Shown here one piece after another: positions 53,155 through 62,836 of a DNA stretch of 64,000 nt (its first letter is position 1; every line of letters begins with the position of its first letter). The notes under the pieces are model-generated. The model was not told where the DNA came from. It was given only the letters and a program-made list of their open reading frames with translations, and made no database searches. A program made the translations under genes and the position numbers. This DNA is from Hyphomicrobiales bacterium (lineage in GTDB: Bacteria > Pseudomonadota > Alphaproteobacteria > Rhizobiales > Rhizobiaceae), in the NCBI GenBank assembly GCA_021775415.1, contig JAJFHV010000002.1, positions 34,581 to 98,580 on the forward strand, given 5' to 3'.

Positions 53155-53934
53155 ATGAAAATACGAAGAAAAAATGATATTTCGACCGTGATGTTGATGG
53201 CCAATACGGTGCTGTTTGGCGTGGGTGCCGGGTTGGCAACGGTTTCATGGATCAAATTTGTCAAGCTACACGGCACCGGTAAAGCGCTGGTTGATGCCCT
53301 TTTATCAATGCAACAACCGATGTTACTGGTCACTGTGGCAATTCTGTTGGGCGGTTTGTTTCATTCTTTCACCATACTTTATCCAGCGCTTCTCAAAAAA
53401 GACCTAGAACAACTTGAAGCTTTGAATATTGCTGATGATTTTCGTGACAAGGCCTACCGGGACCCTCTGACCGGGCTGCACAATCGCCGGTTTTTTGATC
53501 AAGCCATTCGGGCCTATCATGAAGAGTTTCAGTCGAAGGGAGCCTCCTTTGGGTTACTTTTTCTGGATCTGGATCATTTCAAGAACGTGAATGACACCTA
53601 TGGGCATGATGCTGGTGACATTGTTTTGAAAGAGATTGCGCTGTGTTTGAAGGCGTTGGTCAGAGAACATGATGTATTGGCACGAATTGGCGGCGAGGAG
53701 TTTGCAGTAATTGTAACATTCGTGGACAATGGCCAACTGCCAGGAATCGCCGAGCGTTACCGGTCCCAAATTGAATCCGTTCAAATTGATGCAGGTGGTA
53801 ACAGTATCAACCCCACGGTTTCGATTGGCGCTGCATTGAATAAATCCAGCCTGACTGCGAACGATCTATTTGTTGCCGCTGACATGAGGCTGTATGAGGC
53901 CAAGCGCGCTGGAAGGAACCGTGTGTCGATTTAG
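53155..53934 (+). CDS. Membrane diguanylate cyclase
   Basis: 259 residues. Two hydrophobic helices (about 12-35 and 55-75) are followed by a GGDEF domain with DPLTGLHNRRFFD, LDLDHFKNVNDTYGHDAGD and the active-site RIGGEEFAV. No RxxD inhibitory site is obvious before the GGEEF. It makes cyclic di-GMP. Monocistronic and convergent with the FecR-like gene. Confidence 0.93.
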   Translation: MKIRRKNDISTVMLMANTVLFGVGAGLATVSWIKFVKLHGTGKALVDALLSMQQPMLLVTVAILLGGLFHSFTILYPALLKKDLEQLEALNIADDFRDKAYRDPLTGLHNRRFFDQAIRAYHEEFQSKGASFGLLFLDLDHFKNVNDTYGHDAGDIVLKEIALCLKALVREHDVLARIGGEEFAVIVTFVDNGQLPGIAERYRSQIESVQIDAGGNSINPTVSIGAALNKSSLTANDLFVAADMRLYEAKRAGRNRVSI

Positions 53935-53990
53935 ATCAGTCGACGTGCAAGGTGTCGGGCAGCTTTCGCTTCAGGTAAAATCCAACACTA

Positions 53991-54761
53991 CTAGTTGACA
54001 CCGGCACCACCGCCACTTGGTCCACCGGTGCCGCCCTGGCCATTACCGCCACTGCCGCCGCCGTGTTCGCCCCTAGAAGCTGCACCACGACAATCTTGTG
54101 TTTTCAAGCGAAATTGCCGGCGTAACTTTCTTTGACTTGAGATGAAGGGAAAGATCCTTCGCCGGTCACGGAAAGACAACGGCCCGCTTGCTGGTCGCTT
54201 CGGATCTGAAACCGCACCACTTAAATCCGCTTCAAGATAGTCACACTTGCGCGTCAATGTTTTGCACCGGCCCGATTGACCGCAAAATCTAACCTGGCCT
54301 TCCAGCAGCATTACATAAGCCTTGTTCTCCAGAACATGGAAATCAAAAGCGGTTCCGCGAAGACCCAGCACGCCCACTGGTGTGTTTATTTTATATGCCG
54401 ATGAATTGCCCGACCCGCTGATGAAACGCACCGCACCAGCTGCTGCCGACAACACAAACTTCTCCAAGTTCTGTGCTCGATTGTAAAGAATGCTGTCAAT
54501 TACGAGTTTTGAGTTTGGCCCAACCACCATGCGGGTGCCATCACTGATTTCAAACTGACCCAGACCGGTCGCGTCTGTGGTTATTAATTCTTTCTCGTGT
54601 ACGTATTCTCCAGCTACCAAAGGGCGGGACTGGGTACCAATTTTACCAACCACAGCTTTATCGACTGCAATCACCCGGCCAATTGCTGTCTGGGCGTTTG
54701 AAGAGACGCAAGACGCAAGGATTGCGCAAAATATCAAAAAGAATGAGAAGGCTGTTTTCAC
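53991..54761 (-). CDS. FecR-domain secreted protein
   Basis: 256 residues. A signal peptide (KTAFSFFLIFCAILASCVSSNA) is followed by a FecR domain (about 25-160: ELITTDATGLGQFEISDGTR, SKLVIDSILY, YKINTPVGVLGLRGTAFDF). The C-terminus is a Gly-rich tail after a basic stretch with several Cys. Because there is no anti-sigma helix or sigma-factor neighbour, this is the periplasmic FecR-domain type. Role unknown. Confidence 0.88.
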   Translation of the reverse strand: MKTAFSFFLIFCAILASCVSSNAQTAIGRVIAVDKAVVGKIGTQSRPLVAGEYVHEKELITTDATGLGQFEISDGTRMVVGPNSKLVIDSILYNRAQNLEKFVLSAAAGAVRFISGSGNSSAYKINTPVGVLGLRGTAFDFHVLENKAYVMLLEGQVRFCGQSGRCKTLTRKCDYLEADLSGAVSDPKRPASGPLSFRDRRRIFPFISSQRKLRRQFRLKTQDCRGAASRGEHGGGSGGNGQGGTGGPSGGGAGVN

Positions 54762-54861
54762 GTTATGGCGCTTTGTAGCTGTTTAAATCTTGCAGCGAAA
54801 TAGCCCCATCGCTCGATATCTATACCTCTTTCTTCTCAATGTGCCAAGCTATGTATCAAGA

Positions 54862-56241
54862 TTACGAAACCGGTTTGAGGTCTCCCAACATTGTCGGGAT
54901 CAGCTCTGAAACCGTTGGATGAATGTGAGTTGCGCGCTGGATAACCTTGTATGATGCATCTGCATACATGGCATCGGTAAGGGAGTGGATGACTTCATCA
55001 CCACCGATCCCCAAAAACGCCGCACCAAGTATTTTTTCACTCTCAGCATCAATCAGAACTTTCATGAACCCCTGGGTCTCGCTGCGCTCTCGGGCCCGCC
55101 CGACACGTGCCATCATCATCTTGCCGACCAATGCCTTGCGGCCAGAGTCTTTAACCTGGGCTTCGGTCATGCCGATCCGGCCAAGCGGGGGGTCAATGAA
55201 CAATCCGTAGGTCATGATGCGGTCAGATACCCGCCTGGGATCATTGTCGAACATATTGGCGGCGAGAATTTCGTAATCATTGTAGGAGGTATGTGTGAAG
55301 GCACCGCGGCCGTTAACATCACCCAGTGCCCATATTCCGGGAACATTGGTGGCAAGTTCATCGTCGACCACAATTTGGCCCCGGGCGTCGGTTTCAACGC
55401 CTGCGGCATCCAGTCCAAGATCATCCGTGTTTGGTTTGCGACCGACAGCCATTAGCACATGCGAGCCAACGATATCTTCTGGCCCCGGTTCACAGCTTGC
55501 CGTGACTACTACCCCGTCACCGCGTTTAGCCAGTTTGATGCAATTGGCATTTAACCGGAACTGGATACCTTCCGCCTCAAGGATTTCCTGCACTGTGGCA
55601 GAAACTTCATCGTCTTCACGACCAATCAATTTGGGTGCCATCTCGATCACCGTGACCTGGCTGCCAAAACGCCGGTACATCTGGGCAAATTCCAGTCCGA
55701 TATAACTGCCGCCAATAATGATGAGATGGTCTGGCAGGAAATCAACTTCCATGATGTCGGAACTGGTCATGTATTCGACATCCTTGATGCCGGGCATATC
55801 GGGAACTACTGGTCGCCCACCAACATTGATTATGATTTTTTCAGCCTCCAGAAGTTCACCATTGACGCGAACCGTATTGTGGCTCTCTAGGCGGGCATGA
55901 CCTTCGTACACAGTCAGCCCGTCCATTGATTTGAGCCAATTGGTGACCCCGGTATTTGATTGCTGGACGATGGCATCCTTGCGCGCCTTGACCTGCTTCA
56001 TGTCGACGTTGATCGAACCGTCGATGGTGACGCCAAAATCACCGCCGCGCCGCGCCATATGTGCAGCCCTTGCACTTGCAACCAGTGCCTTGGTTGGAAT
56101 GCAGCCGACATTGACACAGGTGCCGCCGAACAACTTCCGTTCGATAATTGCAGTTTTCATGCCCTCCTTTGTCATGCGTTGTGCCAGCGACGGGCCAGCC
56201 TGACCCGTACCAATGATAATTGCGTCGAATTTTGTGGCCAT
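54862..56241 (-). CDS. FAD-dependent pyridine nucleotide-disulfide oxidoreductase
   Basis: 459 residues. FAD-binding IIGTGQAGPSLAQRM, redox-active disulfide GGTCVNVGCIPTKALV, NAD(P)-binding IIGGSYIGLEFAQMYRRFG, ALGDVNGRGAFTHT and the C-terminal HIHPTVSELIPTML base pair. It resembles mercuric reductase and soluble flavoprotein reductases without the N-terminal metal domain. Monocistronic. Confidence 0.92.
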   Translation of the reverse strand: MATKFDAIIIGTGQAGPSLAQRMTKEGMKTAIIERKLFGGTCVNVGCIPTKALVASARAAHMARRGGDFGVTIDGSINVDMKQVKARKDAIVQQSNTGVTNWLKSMDGLTVYEGHARLESHNTVRVNGELLEAEKIIINVGGRPVVPDMPGIKDVEYMTSSDIMEVDFLPDHLIIIGGSYIGLEFAQMYRRFGSQVTVIEMAPKLIGREDDEVSATVQEILEAEGIQFRLNANCIKLAKRGDGVVVTASCEPGPEDIVGSHVLMAVGRKPNTDDLGLDAAGVETDARGQIVVDDELATNVPGIWALGDVNGRGAFTHTSYNDYEILAANMFDNDPRRVSDRIMTYGLFIDPPLGRIGMTEAQVKDSGRKALVGKMMMARVGRARERSETQGFMKVLIDAESEKILGAAFLGIGGDEVIHSLTDAMYADASYKVIQRATHIHPTVSELIPTMLGDLKPVS

Positions 56242-56373
56242 GTTCTTCTCTCCAGGGGTTGGAATTACTTCACAGGCTAATTTGTACGCAGGTCTGTATC
56301 AAAGCTCCGGCGATCGTTTAAAGTAGCGTTTCAAAACGCCAAGCCATTTGGGTTTTGATGGGGTGCAATCCGA

Positions 56374-57249
56374 TCATTCAGCCGCTTCAAGCTTGTCCTG
56401 GGTTTTGGTATCAAAATCACTGGCATCGTGGCGTTCGTGTAACTGATCCGCAGGTTCACCGTGGGTTCGGTTGACCATTCGTCCCCGCTTTACGGCCTCT
56501 CGCTTGCCAATTCCCTCAGCCCATCGCACCACATGCTTGTAGGTTTTCACATCAAGAAATTCTTCGGAGTCGTATAGCCGCCCCAAAGCCAGAGCGCCAT
56601 ACCAGGGCCAGATGGCAATGTCTGCTATCGAATACTCGTCACCGCACATATATTGGTTGTGTGATAAATGGCGATCCAGCACATCCAGTTGGCGTTTCGT
56701 TTCCATCGTGTAGCGGTCGATCGGGTATTGAAATTTTTCCGGCGCATAGGCGTAGAAGTGGCCAAACCCGCCGCCAAGATAGGGTGCACTGCCCATCTGC
56801 CAGAACAGCCAGGAAAGACATTCCGCCCGCATCACCGGATCGGTGGGTATCAACTCACCGAACTTTTCAGCAAGATGTAAAAGGATCGCACCAGATTCGA
56901 AAATCCGTACCGGCTTCGCGCCGCTGCGGTCCACCAGTGCCGGTATTTTTGAGTTCGGATTGATGTCGACAAAGCCACTGCCAAATTGATCACCATCACC
57001 AATCCTGATCAGATAGGCATCGTATTCAGCACCCTTGTGTCCAAGCGCCAGCAATTCTTCGAGCATCATCGTGACCTTGACCCCATTGGGCGTTCCCAGC
57101 GAATGGAGTTGAAGCGGGTGTTTGCCAACCGGCAGTTTCTTTTTATGGGTAGCGCCGGCAATGGGACGATTGGTCTTGGCGAATTCGCCACCGTTTTCAT
57201 CTTCCCATTTCCAGACTTTGGGTGGCGTGTAAGCTGGTGATTTACTCAT
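56374..57249 (-). CDS. yghU: YghU-type glutathione S-transferase
   Basis: 291 residues. PLQLHSLGTPNGVKVTMMLEEL begins the thioredoxin-fold GSH site with Thr-Pro-Asn, FVDINPNSKIPALVD and ESGAILLHLAEKFG follow, and the all-helical domain ends with YSIADIAIWPWYG. The extended N-terminus (YTPPKVWKWEDENGGEFAKT) is characteristic of YghU/YfcG disulfide-bond oxidoreductases. Followed 19 bases later on the same strand by the SDR gene end; the upstream SDR gene is probably co-transcribed. Confidence 0.93.
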   Translation of the reverse strand: MSKSPAYTPPKVWKWEDENGGEFAKTNRPIAGATHKKKLPVGKHPLQLHSLGTPNGVKVTMMLEELLALGHKGAEYDAYLIRIGDGDQFGSGFVDINPNSKIPALVDRSGAKPVRIFESGAILLHLAEKFGELIPTDPVMRAECLSWLFWQMGSAPYLGGGFGHFYAYAPEKFQYPIDRYTMETKRQLDVLDRHLSHNQYMCGDEYSIADIAIWPWYGALALGRLYDSEEFLDVKTYKHVVRWAEGIGKREAVKRGRMVNRTHGEPADQLHERHDASDFDTKTQDKLEAAE

Positions 57250-57268
57250 GTGTCAAATTCCAATTGGT

Positions 57269-57964
57269 TTAAAAATTCTCGACCCAGGGGCGCAGTTCAA
57301 TTTCCCATGCCCAGGAAGATCGCGGCTGATCAAGGAAGTGCAGATAGCTGTCGGCAATGGCTTCGGGATCAAGCATCGAATCCGGATTGTCCACCGCATC
57401 AATGCGCTCCGGGCGGTTGGTATTGCGGATACCGCCATCAATTACAAAATGGCCGATGTGAATGCCTTTTGGATGCAGTTCACGAGCCAGGCTTTGAGCC
57501 AGCCCACGCAACGCAAACTTGCCCATCGCAAACGTAGACGAGTTGGCATAGCCCTTCACACCCGCCGATGCGCCGGTAAACAGGATGTTGCCCTTGCCGT
57601 TGGCCAGCATTCGCTTTGCGGCCTGCTGGGCCATCAAGAACGCACCATATCCGGTGATTAGAACTGCTGATTTTACAGCTTCAGGGTCGAGTTCCGTGAT
57701 GCTGCCTCGCACCCGGGCGGAGGGGTTATAAACTGCAATCTCCAGCGGTTCGCCCATATCATCTGCGGCTGCAAAGACCTTTTCCATGTCGGATGCATCC
57801 GCTGCATCACATGAAACGAGCTTGGCATTGGTAGCTTTTTGAAGATCGGCGAGTTTATCGATGTTGCGCGCAGCCAGAATGAGTTTGTGACCCCGGGCGT
57901 GCAGTTTATGGGCCAAGGACGCGGAAAGCCCTTCGCCCGCGCCGATGATGACGGCTAATCCCAT
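57269..57964 (-). CDS. SDR-family protein lacking the catalytic Tyr
   Basis: 231 residues from ATG 57964 (GGAAGGAGATTTC upstream). The Rossmann motif VIIGAGEGLSASLAHKL is typical of classical SDRs, and the Ser of the active site is in LFTGASAGVKG. The YxxxK position reads FAMGK, so Tyr is replaced by Phe while Lys is kept. It resembles a subgroup with the same Phe, from memory. It may be a non-catalytic binder or use an altered mechanism. It lies 19 bases before the yghU gene. Confidence 0.85.
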   Translation of the reverse strand: MGLAVIIGAGEGLSASLAHKLHARGHKLILAARNIDKLADLQKATNAKLVSCDAADASDMEKVFAAADDMGEPLEIAVYNPSARVRGSITELDPEAVKSAVLITGYGAFLMAQQAAKRMLANGKGNILFTGASAGVKGYANSSTFAMGKFALRGLAQSLARELHPKGIHIGHFVIDGGIRNTNRPERIDAVDNPDSMLDPEAIADSYLHFLDQPRSSWAWEIELRPWVENF

Positions 57965-58018
57965 TTTGAAATCTCCTTCCAACGGATGTTGGTGGGTTAA
58001 GATGGGGATGCGAAAGCC

Positions 58019-58248
58019 TCATTCAATACCACAGCACCCATCACCTTCCTGAATTGGGGGACACGGTACGGTTCCGTAAGAACAAAACACACAGCAGTCG
58101 CCCGATTTGGGCTTCAAAAGAACTCCGCACCTTTGCAGTCATAAAACCACTGGCAGGCATCTGTAGGCATTGTCTCGGTTTCAACATGGCCGCATTCTGG
58201 ACAAGTGAGAGTCGAGCTTAGTTTGATGGTTAGCTCTTGTGTTTTCAT
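58019..58248 (-). pseudogene. GDCCVxC-type Cys-rich protein gene with a one-base frameshift
   Basis: Leftward from ATG 58248: MKTQELTIKL, TCPECGHVETETMPTDACQW and FYDCKG, after which the frame ends at FF-stop. Shifting by one base after FYDCKG gives CGVLLKPKSGDCCVFCSYG and TVPCPPIQEGDG to TGA at 58019. Together this matches the GDCCVxC-domain small Cys-rich proteins. One base is missing in the AAAGGTGCGG region (about 58130). It could be a sequencing error or a true loss. Confidence 0.8.
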
Positions 58249-58293
58249 GACCTGTATTTTGTCGCCCCAAACAGAAAGGAACGCAAGTCCTGT

Positions 58294-58971
58294 CTACAAA
58301 TCCCCGGCTACTCCGTAGCTTGGAGCAACGGAAGGATTGATCGCCCGATTGAGGTAGTCGAGCATTTGCGGCTCATAATCCTTCCACAGCTTGCGAAGTT
58401 TGGTCACCGGACCATCGTCTTCCCAGTCGACCCGCAAGTCGATTAGCGCAAACGGCATTTTATCTGCCACATAAAGTGCTGCTGAATGCACCGAACCTTC
58501 CTCGCCGCCCGCCTCAAGACCGGCTTCCAGTCCCTGCAGCAGCCGCTCCGCCAGATGGGTAGCCGGATTGGCATTGAACCCTGATGTCATAGCCGCAGGC
58601 ACATTCGTGGTGGATAGTAGATTGCCCGCTGCAACACAGTTCGCGGCTTCGCTCACGGCATTGGTGCCAAGAATCTGCCCGCCGGTGAAATGTGCTGTCT
58701 CACCCTTGTTATCAACGGCAGTCAACTGTCGATAATCGATGTGTTCCCGATCCTTGATGACAGCAGCGATTGCCTGACTGGCGCTTTGTCCAGATTGCAA
58801 TGCATCGAGAACAAGCACTGCAAGATGTGGATCCGTGACATTTTGCGTGGCGACTGCACCAACGCCTGCTCTTGCGTGCGGACAGCGCGCACCGACGCAA
58901 ATCGACGAGGTGGTAATGGCAACCCCGAACATGCCGGTACGGGCGCAGCGCCCAGCGATTGAAAAAGTCAA
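58294..58971 (-). CDS. DUF1028 (Ntn-hydrolase-like) protein
   Basis: 225 residues. The opening MTFSIAGRCARTGMFGVAITTSS, then GAVATQNVTDPHLAVLVLDAL and FTGGQILGTNAVSE are DUF1028 signatures. This fold is Ntn-hydrolase-like and often sits with RidA and amine or pyrimidine catabolism genes, as here (RidA gene 33 bases upstream). Substrate unknown. Confidence 0.92.
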   Translation of the reverse strand: MTFSIAGRCARTGMFGVAITTSSICVGARCPHARAGVGAVATQNVTDPHLAVLVLDALQSGQSASQAIAAVIKDREHIDYRQLTAVDNKGETAHFTGGQILGTNAVSEAANCVAAGNLLSTTNVPAAMTSGFNANPATHLAERLLQGLEAGLEAGGEEGSVHSAALYVADKMPFALIDLRVDWEDDGPVTKLRKLWKDYEPQMLDYLNRAINPSVAPSYGVAGDL

Positions 58972-59004
58972 ATCAATGTCTCCCGATGATCATTGCCTGT
59001 CATG

Positions 59005-59421
59005 TCAGTCTGGAATAACGGCGGTTACTTCAATCTCGACCACCCATTCTGGTCGCGCAAGGGCGGGCACTACAAGACCTGTCGAACAGGGAAAAACCCC
59101 TTTCAGCCACTTGCCCATTTCCTGGTAGACCGCATCGCGATAGCGGATGTCGGTCAGATAAACGACAATCCGGCAAACATGCTCCATCGTACCACCTGCT
59201 TCTTCCAGCAACAGCTTGATGTTCTGCATGGTTTTTTCGGTCTGCTTGCCCGCGTCACCCACATGCAGGGATTCACGTGTATCCAAATCCTGCGCGACCT
59301 GTCCACGCAAAAACACCATTGAACCGCGTGCCTTAACGGCCTGGCACAAATCATTATCGAGATTTTGCTCCGGGTATGTTTCCTTCGTATTGAAGGGCCG
59401 GATGCGTTCGTGAATTGTCAT
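59005..59421 (-). CDS. RidA-family protein
   Basis: 138 residues. RGSMVFLRGQVAQDLD, GDAGKQTEKTMQNIKLLLEEAG and the conserved Arg in the C-terminal VPALARPEWVVEIEVTAVIP match the YjgF/RidA fold, which hydrolyses reactive enamines/imines. Its ATG overlaps the stop of the upstream flavoprotein by 4 bases. It probably clears a reactive imine made by the neighbouring oxidases. Confidence 0.93.
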   Translation of the reverse strand: MTIHERIRPFNTKETYPEQNLDNDLCQAVKARGSMVFLRGQVAQDLDTRESLHVGDAGKQTEKTMQNIKLLLEEAGGTMEHVCRIVVYLTDIRYRDAVYQEMGKWLKGVFPCSTGLVVPALARPEWVVEIEVTAVIPD

Positions 59422-60740
59422 GTGTGTACTCCGATAGTTGACACTTTGGTCTGTTCAGAAGCTGACAAATCGCCCCTGGCTTCTGTTCCTTCGATTCCCT
59501 GATAGGCCATATATCCGCGTTTGATGGCGATTTGATCGGCTATGAATGATGCGTCATGCCAGACACCCCAAATAAAGCTTGAACCCCGGCGTGAAAGCCA
59601 TGGCAACCCCAGGAAATAAACGCCAGGCTCGGAAGAAACACCCCTTTTATGCTGAGGCATGCCATTTTCATCCAACGCATTAACCTTCAACCAGTTGTAG
59701 TCGACAGAAAAGCCTGTTGCCCACAGGATGGATGTGATGCCCGCCTGACCCAGGTCCAGTTCGAGGACGGGATTGCTCAAGCACTCGGGATCCGGTCCGA
59801 TTGCGCGCGCCTCCGGCTCCGGTGGGAAATCAAGGCCATTGCGTGTGATGAAGGCATCGGCCTCATCCAGCAGGGAAAGATAGTTGTCATCACCCAGCGC
59901 GATGTTGTCCGCCAGATCCGGGGCAAAACGAATAACACCATCAGTACATTCTTCAGTTCTGCCGACCAGTGTAATGCCGTGCTCGGCAAGGCGCCTGAAG
60001 TCTACCGTGTGGCCGCCGTCCGAACCACTCACGGCAATTGTCACATGTTCGCGTCCTTCTGGTGGAGTGACAGCGTCCCACAAACCCAGAACGCCCAGCC
60101 ACCAGACAAAATCACGTCCACGGTAGCTGCGTGGGGGCCGGTCATGGGGACCAACGGAAAGGAAAACATTTCTGCCTGCCTGACAGAGTTCGCCTGCAAT
60201 CTGCACGCCTGACGATCCTGCCCCAACCGCCAAAACTGCACCATCCGGCAACTGTGCCGGATTGTGATAGACGCTGGAATGAATTTGCAGGACCTTTGAA
60301 GCATCCGGCATGATTGGCGGGATAACAGGGTGTTGGAACGGTCCGGTGGCGGCAATCACATGATTGGTTTCAATAACTCCTTCGGAAGTTTCCACCCGGA
60401 AGCCGGACCGGCCATCGAGCTTGGTCACCGAACGAACCTCGACGCCACAACGAATCGGCGCTTCAATCTTTTCCGCAAACGCCTCAAATGCATCAGCGAT
60501 GGCCTCCTTTGGTACAAAATCGTCCGGCCCATAGCCGGGAAACTCCAGGCCGGGATAGCAATCGTGCCAGGCCGGTCCGTTGGCGACAAGGGAATCCCAG
60601 CGATAAGAGCGCCAACACTCGGCAATCCGGAGGCGCTCGAATATAATGTGCGGTATTGCCAGTTTTTGCAGGTGCGCACTCATGGCAAGGCCAGCCTGTC
60701 CGCCGCCCACAACGACTGCATCAATTTTTTCAATAGTCAT
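59418..60740 (-). CDS. FAD/NADPH-dependent monooxygenase-like flavoprotein
   Basis: 440 residues. FAD motif AVVVGGGQAGLAMSAHL, second dinucleotide motif AVGAGSSGVQIAGEL, ATGF near LWATGFSVDYNWLKV, and GPFQHPVIPPIMP resembling the FMO linker. It belongs to the flavin-containing monooxygenase/CzcO-type flavoprotein group. Followed by ridA in a 4-base overlap. Possibly N- or C-oxygenates the cluster's substrate, or acts as an oxidoreductase. Confidence 0.9.
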   Translation of the reverse strand: MTIEKIDAVVVGGGQAGLAMSAHLQKLAIPHIIFERLRIAECWRSYRWDSLVANGPAWHDCYPGLEFPGYGPDDFVPKEAIADAFEAFAEKIEAPIRCGVEVRSVTKLDGRSGFRVETSEGVIETNHVIAATGPFQHPVIPPIMPDASKVLQIHSSVYHNPAQLPDGAVLAVGAGSSGVQIAGELCQAGRNVFLSVGPHDRPPRSYRGRDFVWWLGVLGLWDAVTPPEGREHVTIAVSGSDGGHTVDFRRLAEHGITLVGRTEECTDGVIRFAPDLADNIALGDDNYLSLLDEADAFITRNGLDFPPEPEARAIGPDPECLSNPVLELDLGQAGITSILWATGFSVDYNWLKVNALDENGMPQHKRGVSSEPGVYFLGLPWLSRRGSSFIWGVWHDASFIADQIAIKRGYMAYQGIEGTEARGDLSASEQTKVSTIGVHT

Positions 60741-60814
60741 CTTGGCATAATCCTTTCCACACTTGACTGCCCAACTGTAAAGACACCGGCAATAAGGGCT
60801 GCGGCGATTTTAGA

Positions 60815-62281
60815 TCACTCTGCAGCCTGTTTGTCGGCACCCCAAACCTTGTCGGACAAGCCCGCCGCCTTGTGCGCAAATTCAAGCGGGCCATTCCAGT
60901 CAAAATTGCGATAGACCGCAGCGGACTGTGCAAACGGTGGTGATTGGGCAAACAATTGGAAGGTCAATCGGTGGCTTGCGTAATCGGAGTTCACCAAATC
61001 CCGGGCCAGGGCCAGCAATTTTCGGCGATCATCGGATACCCACTCTTCATTGATTGAGTAGAATTTCTCGAGCCAGGGCTTGGTATCCGGGTCTTCGAAG
61101 GTTGCGATATCCGGTGTCACGCAAATCTGGCCGCCGCACAGTTCGCGGGCAATGTGGATCATTTTTGGCAAATTGTTCAAGGCATGCACACGCCCGCTCA
61201 TCAACAGGGACTGATTGGGCATCAACAAACCATTCGGACTTTTTTCCGCCATCGCAATGGAGGCGGTGAGATGGGCATTGATGCCCTCTCGCCAGACCGC
61301 CAGTTCAGCGAGCTTTTCCTGAACGGCCGGTTGTTTGTCCAAACCGGTCTGTTTGATGTTCCAAAGGGCTGCACCAATCAACAAATCTGCAAAAGACAAT
61401 GTGCGTTGAACATAAGGAAATGCCGAATAACGATGCAGGGTTGTACGGATGAAAGCAGCGGCCCGTGTATGCTGGTAGAACAGGACATCCTCCCAGGGGA
61501 TCAGCACATTATCCAGCACCATCAATGTATCTATTTCATCACAGCGGTTTGAAAGCGGGTAATCAGCAGCCGGAGCGCGGCCTGCAAATCCGGTCCGGCA
61601 GATGTGTTTCACCCCCGGTGCATCCATCTTCACGATGCAGCCCAGGGCATAATCGGAAAGCTTCGCATCACCCCAATTGGCGATGGTCGGTTTGAGAAAA
61701 CCCTGGTTGGAATAAGCTGCGGCAGTTTCATACTTTGCTCCGCGAATTACGATACCGGCATCAGTTTCCTTGACCACATGAACCAGCATGTCCGGATCCT
61801 GGTCCTGCGGTCGTTTGGAACGGTCACCCTTCGGGTCTGTATTGGCAGAAACGTGAAACAGATCCTGCTGGATTGCTTCGTGAATGTGACGTTCGATATT
61901 TTCTGCAAATCGAGGGTCAATTTCATTCAGGATGTCCTTGCCATCCCACAGGGACCACATCTCGCCGATGGTTTCATCACCCATGCGGGTAACCACACCG
62001 CCGATATCCTGCATGACCAGATCGACAGCCTTGCGTTTGTCTTCCCAGTCTTTCTTCTCGTAGGGAAGCTTCAGGCCGATGGCAAATTTTTCGCCATTTT
62101 CCTCATAGATCACTGCATCCCGGGTTTGAGCTTCGTGTTGCATGTCATAAATGCGGGCCCGGATATCGACCACCGGCTTGAAAGCCGGATGAGTGGTCAG
62201 GTTCTTGACCTTCTCACCATTGATCCAGACTTCGCGGTTGTCGGAAATGGATTCCCGATATTCTTCACCAGTTCTGATCAT
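60815..62281 (-). CDS. HpaB-type FADH2-dependent monooxygenase, oxygenase component
   Basis: 488 residues. Sequence features follow 4-hydroxyphenylacetate 3-hydroxylase: MIRTGEEYRESISDNREVWI at the start, VVKETDAGIVIRGAKYETAA, VLDNVLIPWEDVLFY, and RELCGGQICVTPDIATFEDP near the end. It uses FADH2 from the flavin reductase encoded directly upstream (3 bases apart). The aromatic substrate cannot be told from the sequence; HpaB relatives also act on chlorophenols and N-heterocycles. Confidence 0.93.
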   Translation of the reverse strand: MIRTGEEYRESISDNREVWINGEKVKNLTTHPAFKPVVDIRARIYDMQHEAQTRDAVIYEENGEKFAIGLKLPYEKKDWEDKRKAVDLVMQDIGGVVTRMGDETIGEMWSLWDGKDILNEIDPRFAENIERHIHEAIQQDLFHVSANTDPKGDRSKRPQDQDPDMLVHVVKETDAGIVIRGAKYETAAAYSNQGFLKPTIANWGDAKLSDYALGCIVKMDAPGVKHICRTGFAGRAPAADYPLSNRCDEIDTLMVLDNVLIPWEDVLFYQHTRAAAFIRTTLHRYSAFPYVQRTLSFADLLIGAALWNIKQTGLDKQPAVQEKLAELAVWREGINAHLTASIAMAEKSPNGLLMPNQSLLMSGRVHALNNLPKMIHIARELCGGQICVTPDIATFEDPDTKPWLEKFYSINEEWVSDDRRKLLALARDLVNSDYASHRLTFQLFAQSPPFAQSAAVYRNFDWNGPLEFAHKAAGLSDKVWGADKQAAE

Positions 62282-62284
62282 GAT

Positions 62285-62836
62285 TTACGCGCCTTTGCCT
62301 TGTTGAAATGGCATCGGGTGCAATGCCTGATATGTGCGGTCTGTATATGCCAATGGTGAATGTCCGGAGTTTCGCACACTCATAACATTACCAATAATTA
62401 TGGAATGCGTGCCAGCATCTTGGGTTGCTTCCAGCATACAATCGAACGCTGCAGCTGCCTCACACAGAACCGGGGAACCGGTTGCAAGGCTTTGCCACTC
62501 CGCCTGGCCAAAATCGTAAGACCGGCAACAATCAGATTTTCCGGCAAAGCAATCTGCCAGGGTGCTTTGTTCGACGTTCAACATGTTGATACAAAACACA
62601 CCATTATGTTTGATGGTATCCAGTGCCGGGCTTTTGCGGTTAATGCAGGCAAGCACCATGGGTGGGTCTGCGGAAAGCGACGTTACGGCGCTCACCGTCA
62701 TGCCAAAACGACCAGCAGGGCCATCGGTGGTTACAATTGAAACCGGGGTAACTGCGGTCGCCATCGCCTCAATGAATGAAGCGGAGGTTTCATTGTCCTC
62801 GTACATTCCGGTCATGTTTGGAGTGAGTATATTCAT
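62285..62836 (-). CDS. Flavin reductase (HpaC-like), partner of the HpaB-type oxygenase
   Basis: 183 residues from ATG 62836 (GGAGGCGATTGG before it); the longer frame to 62896 has no ribosome site. FIEAMATAVTPVSIVTTDGP, TVSAVTSLSADPPMVLACIN and SIIIGNVMSV are typical of the NADH:FMN/FAD reductases in two-component monooxygenases. It supplies reduced flavin to the HpaB-like enzyme. Confidence 0.93.
   Translation of the reverse strand: MNILTPNMTGMYEDNETSASFIEAMATAVTPVSIVTTDGPAGRFGMTVSAVTSLSADPPMVLACINRKSPALDTIKHNGVFCINMLNVEQSTLADCFAGKSDCCRSYDFGQAEWQSLATGSPVLCEAAAAFDCMLEATQDAGTHSIIIGNVMSVRNSGHSPLAYTDRTYQALHPMPFQQGKGA

Noticed and set aside
60330..60914. 194-residue forward ORF across the flavoprotein and HpaB gene boundary
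   Set aside because: Antisense to two well-supported genes, no ribosome site, no domain.
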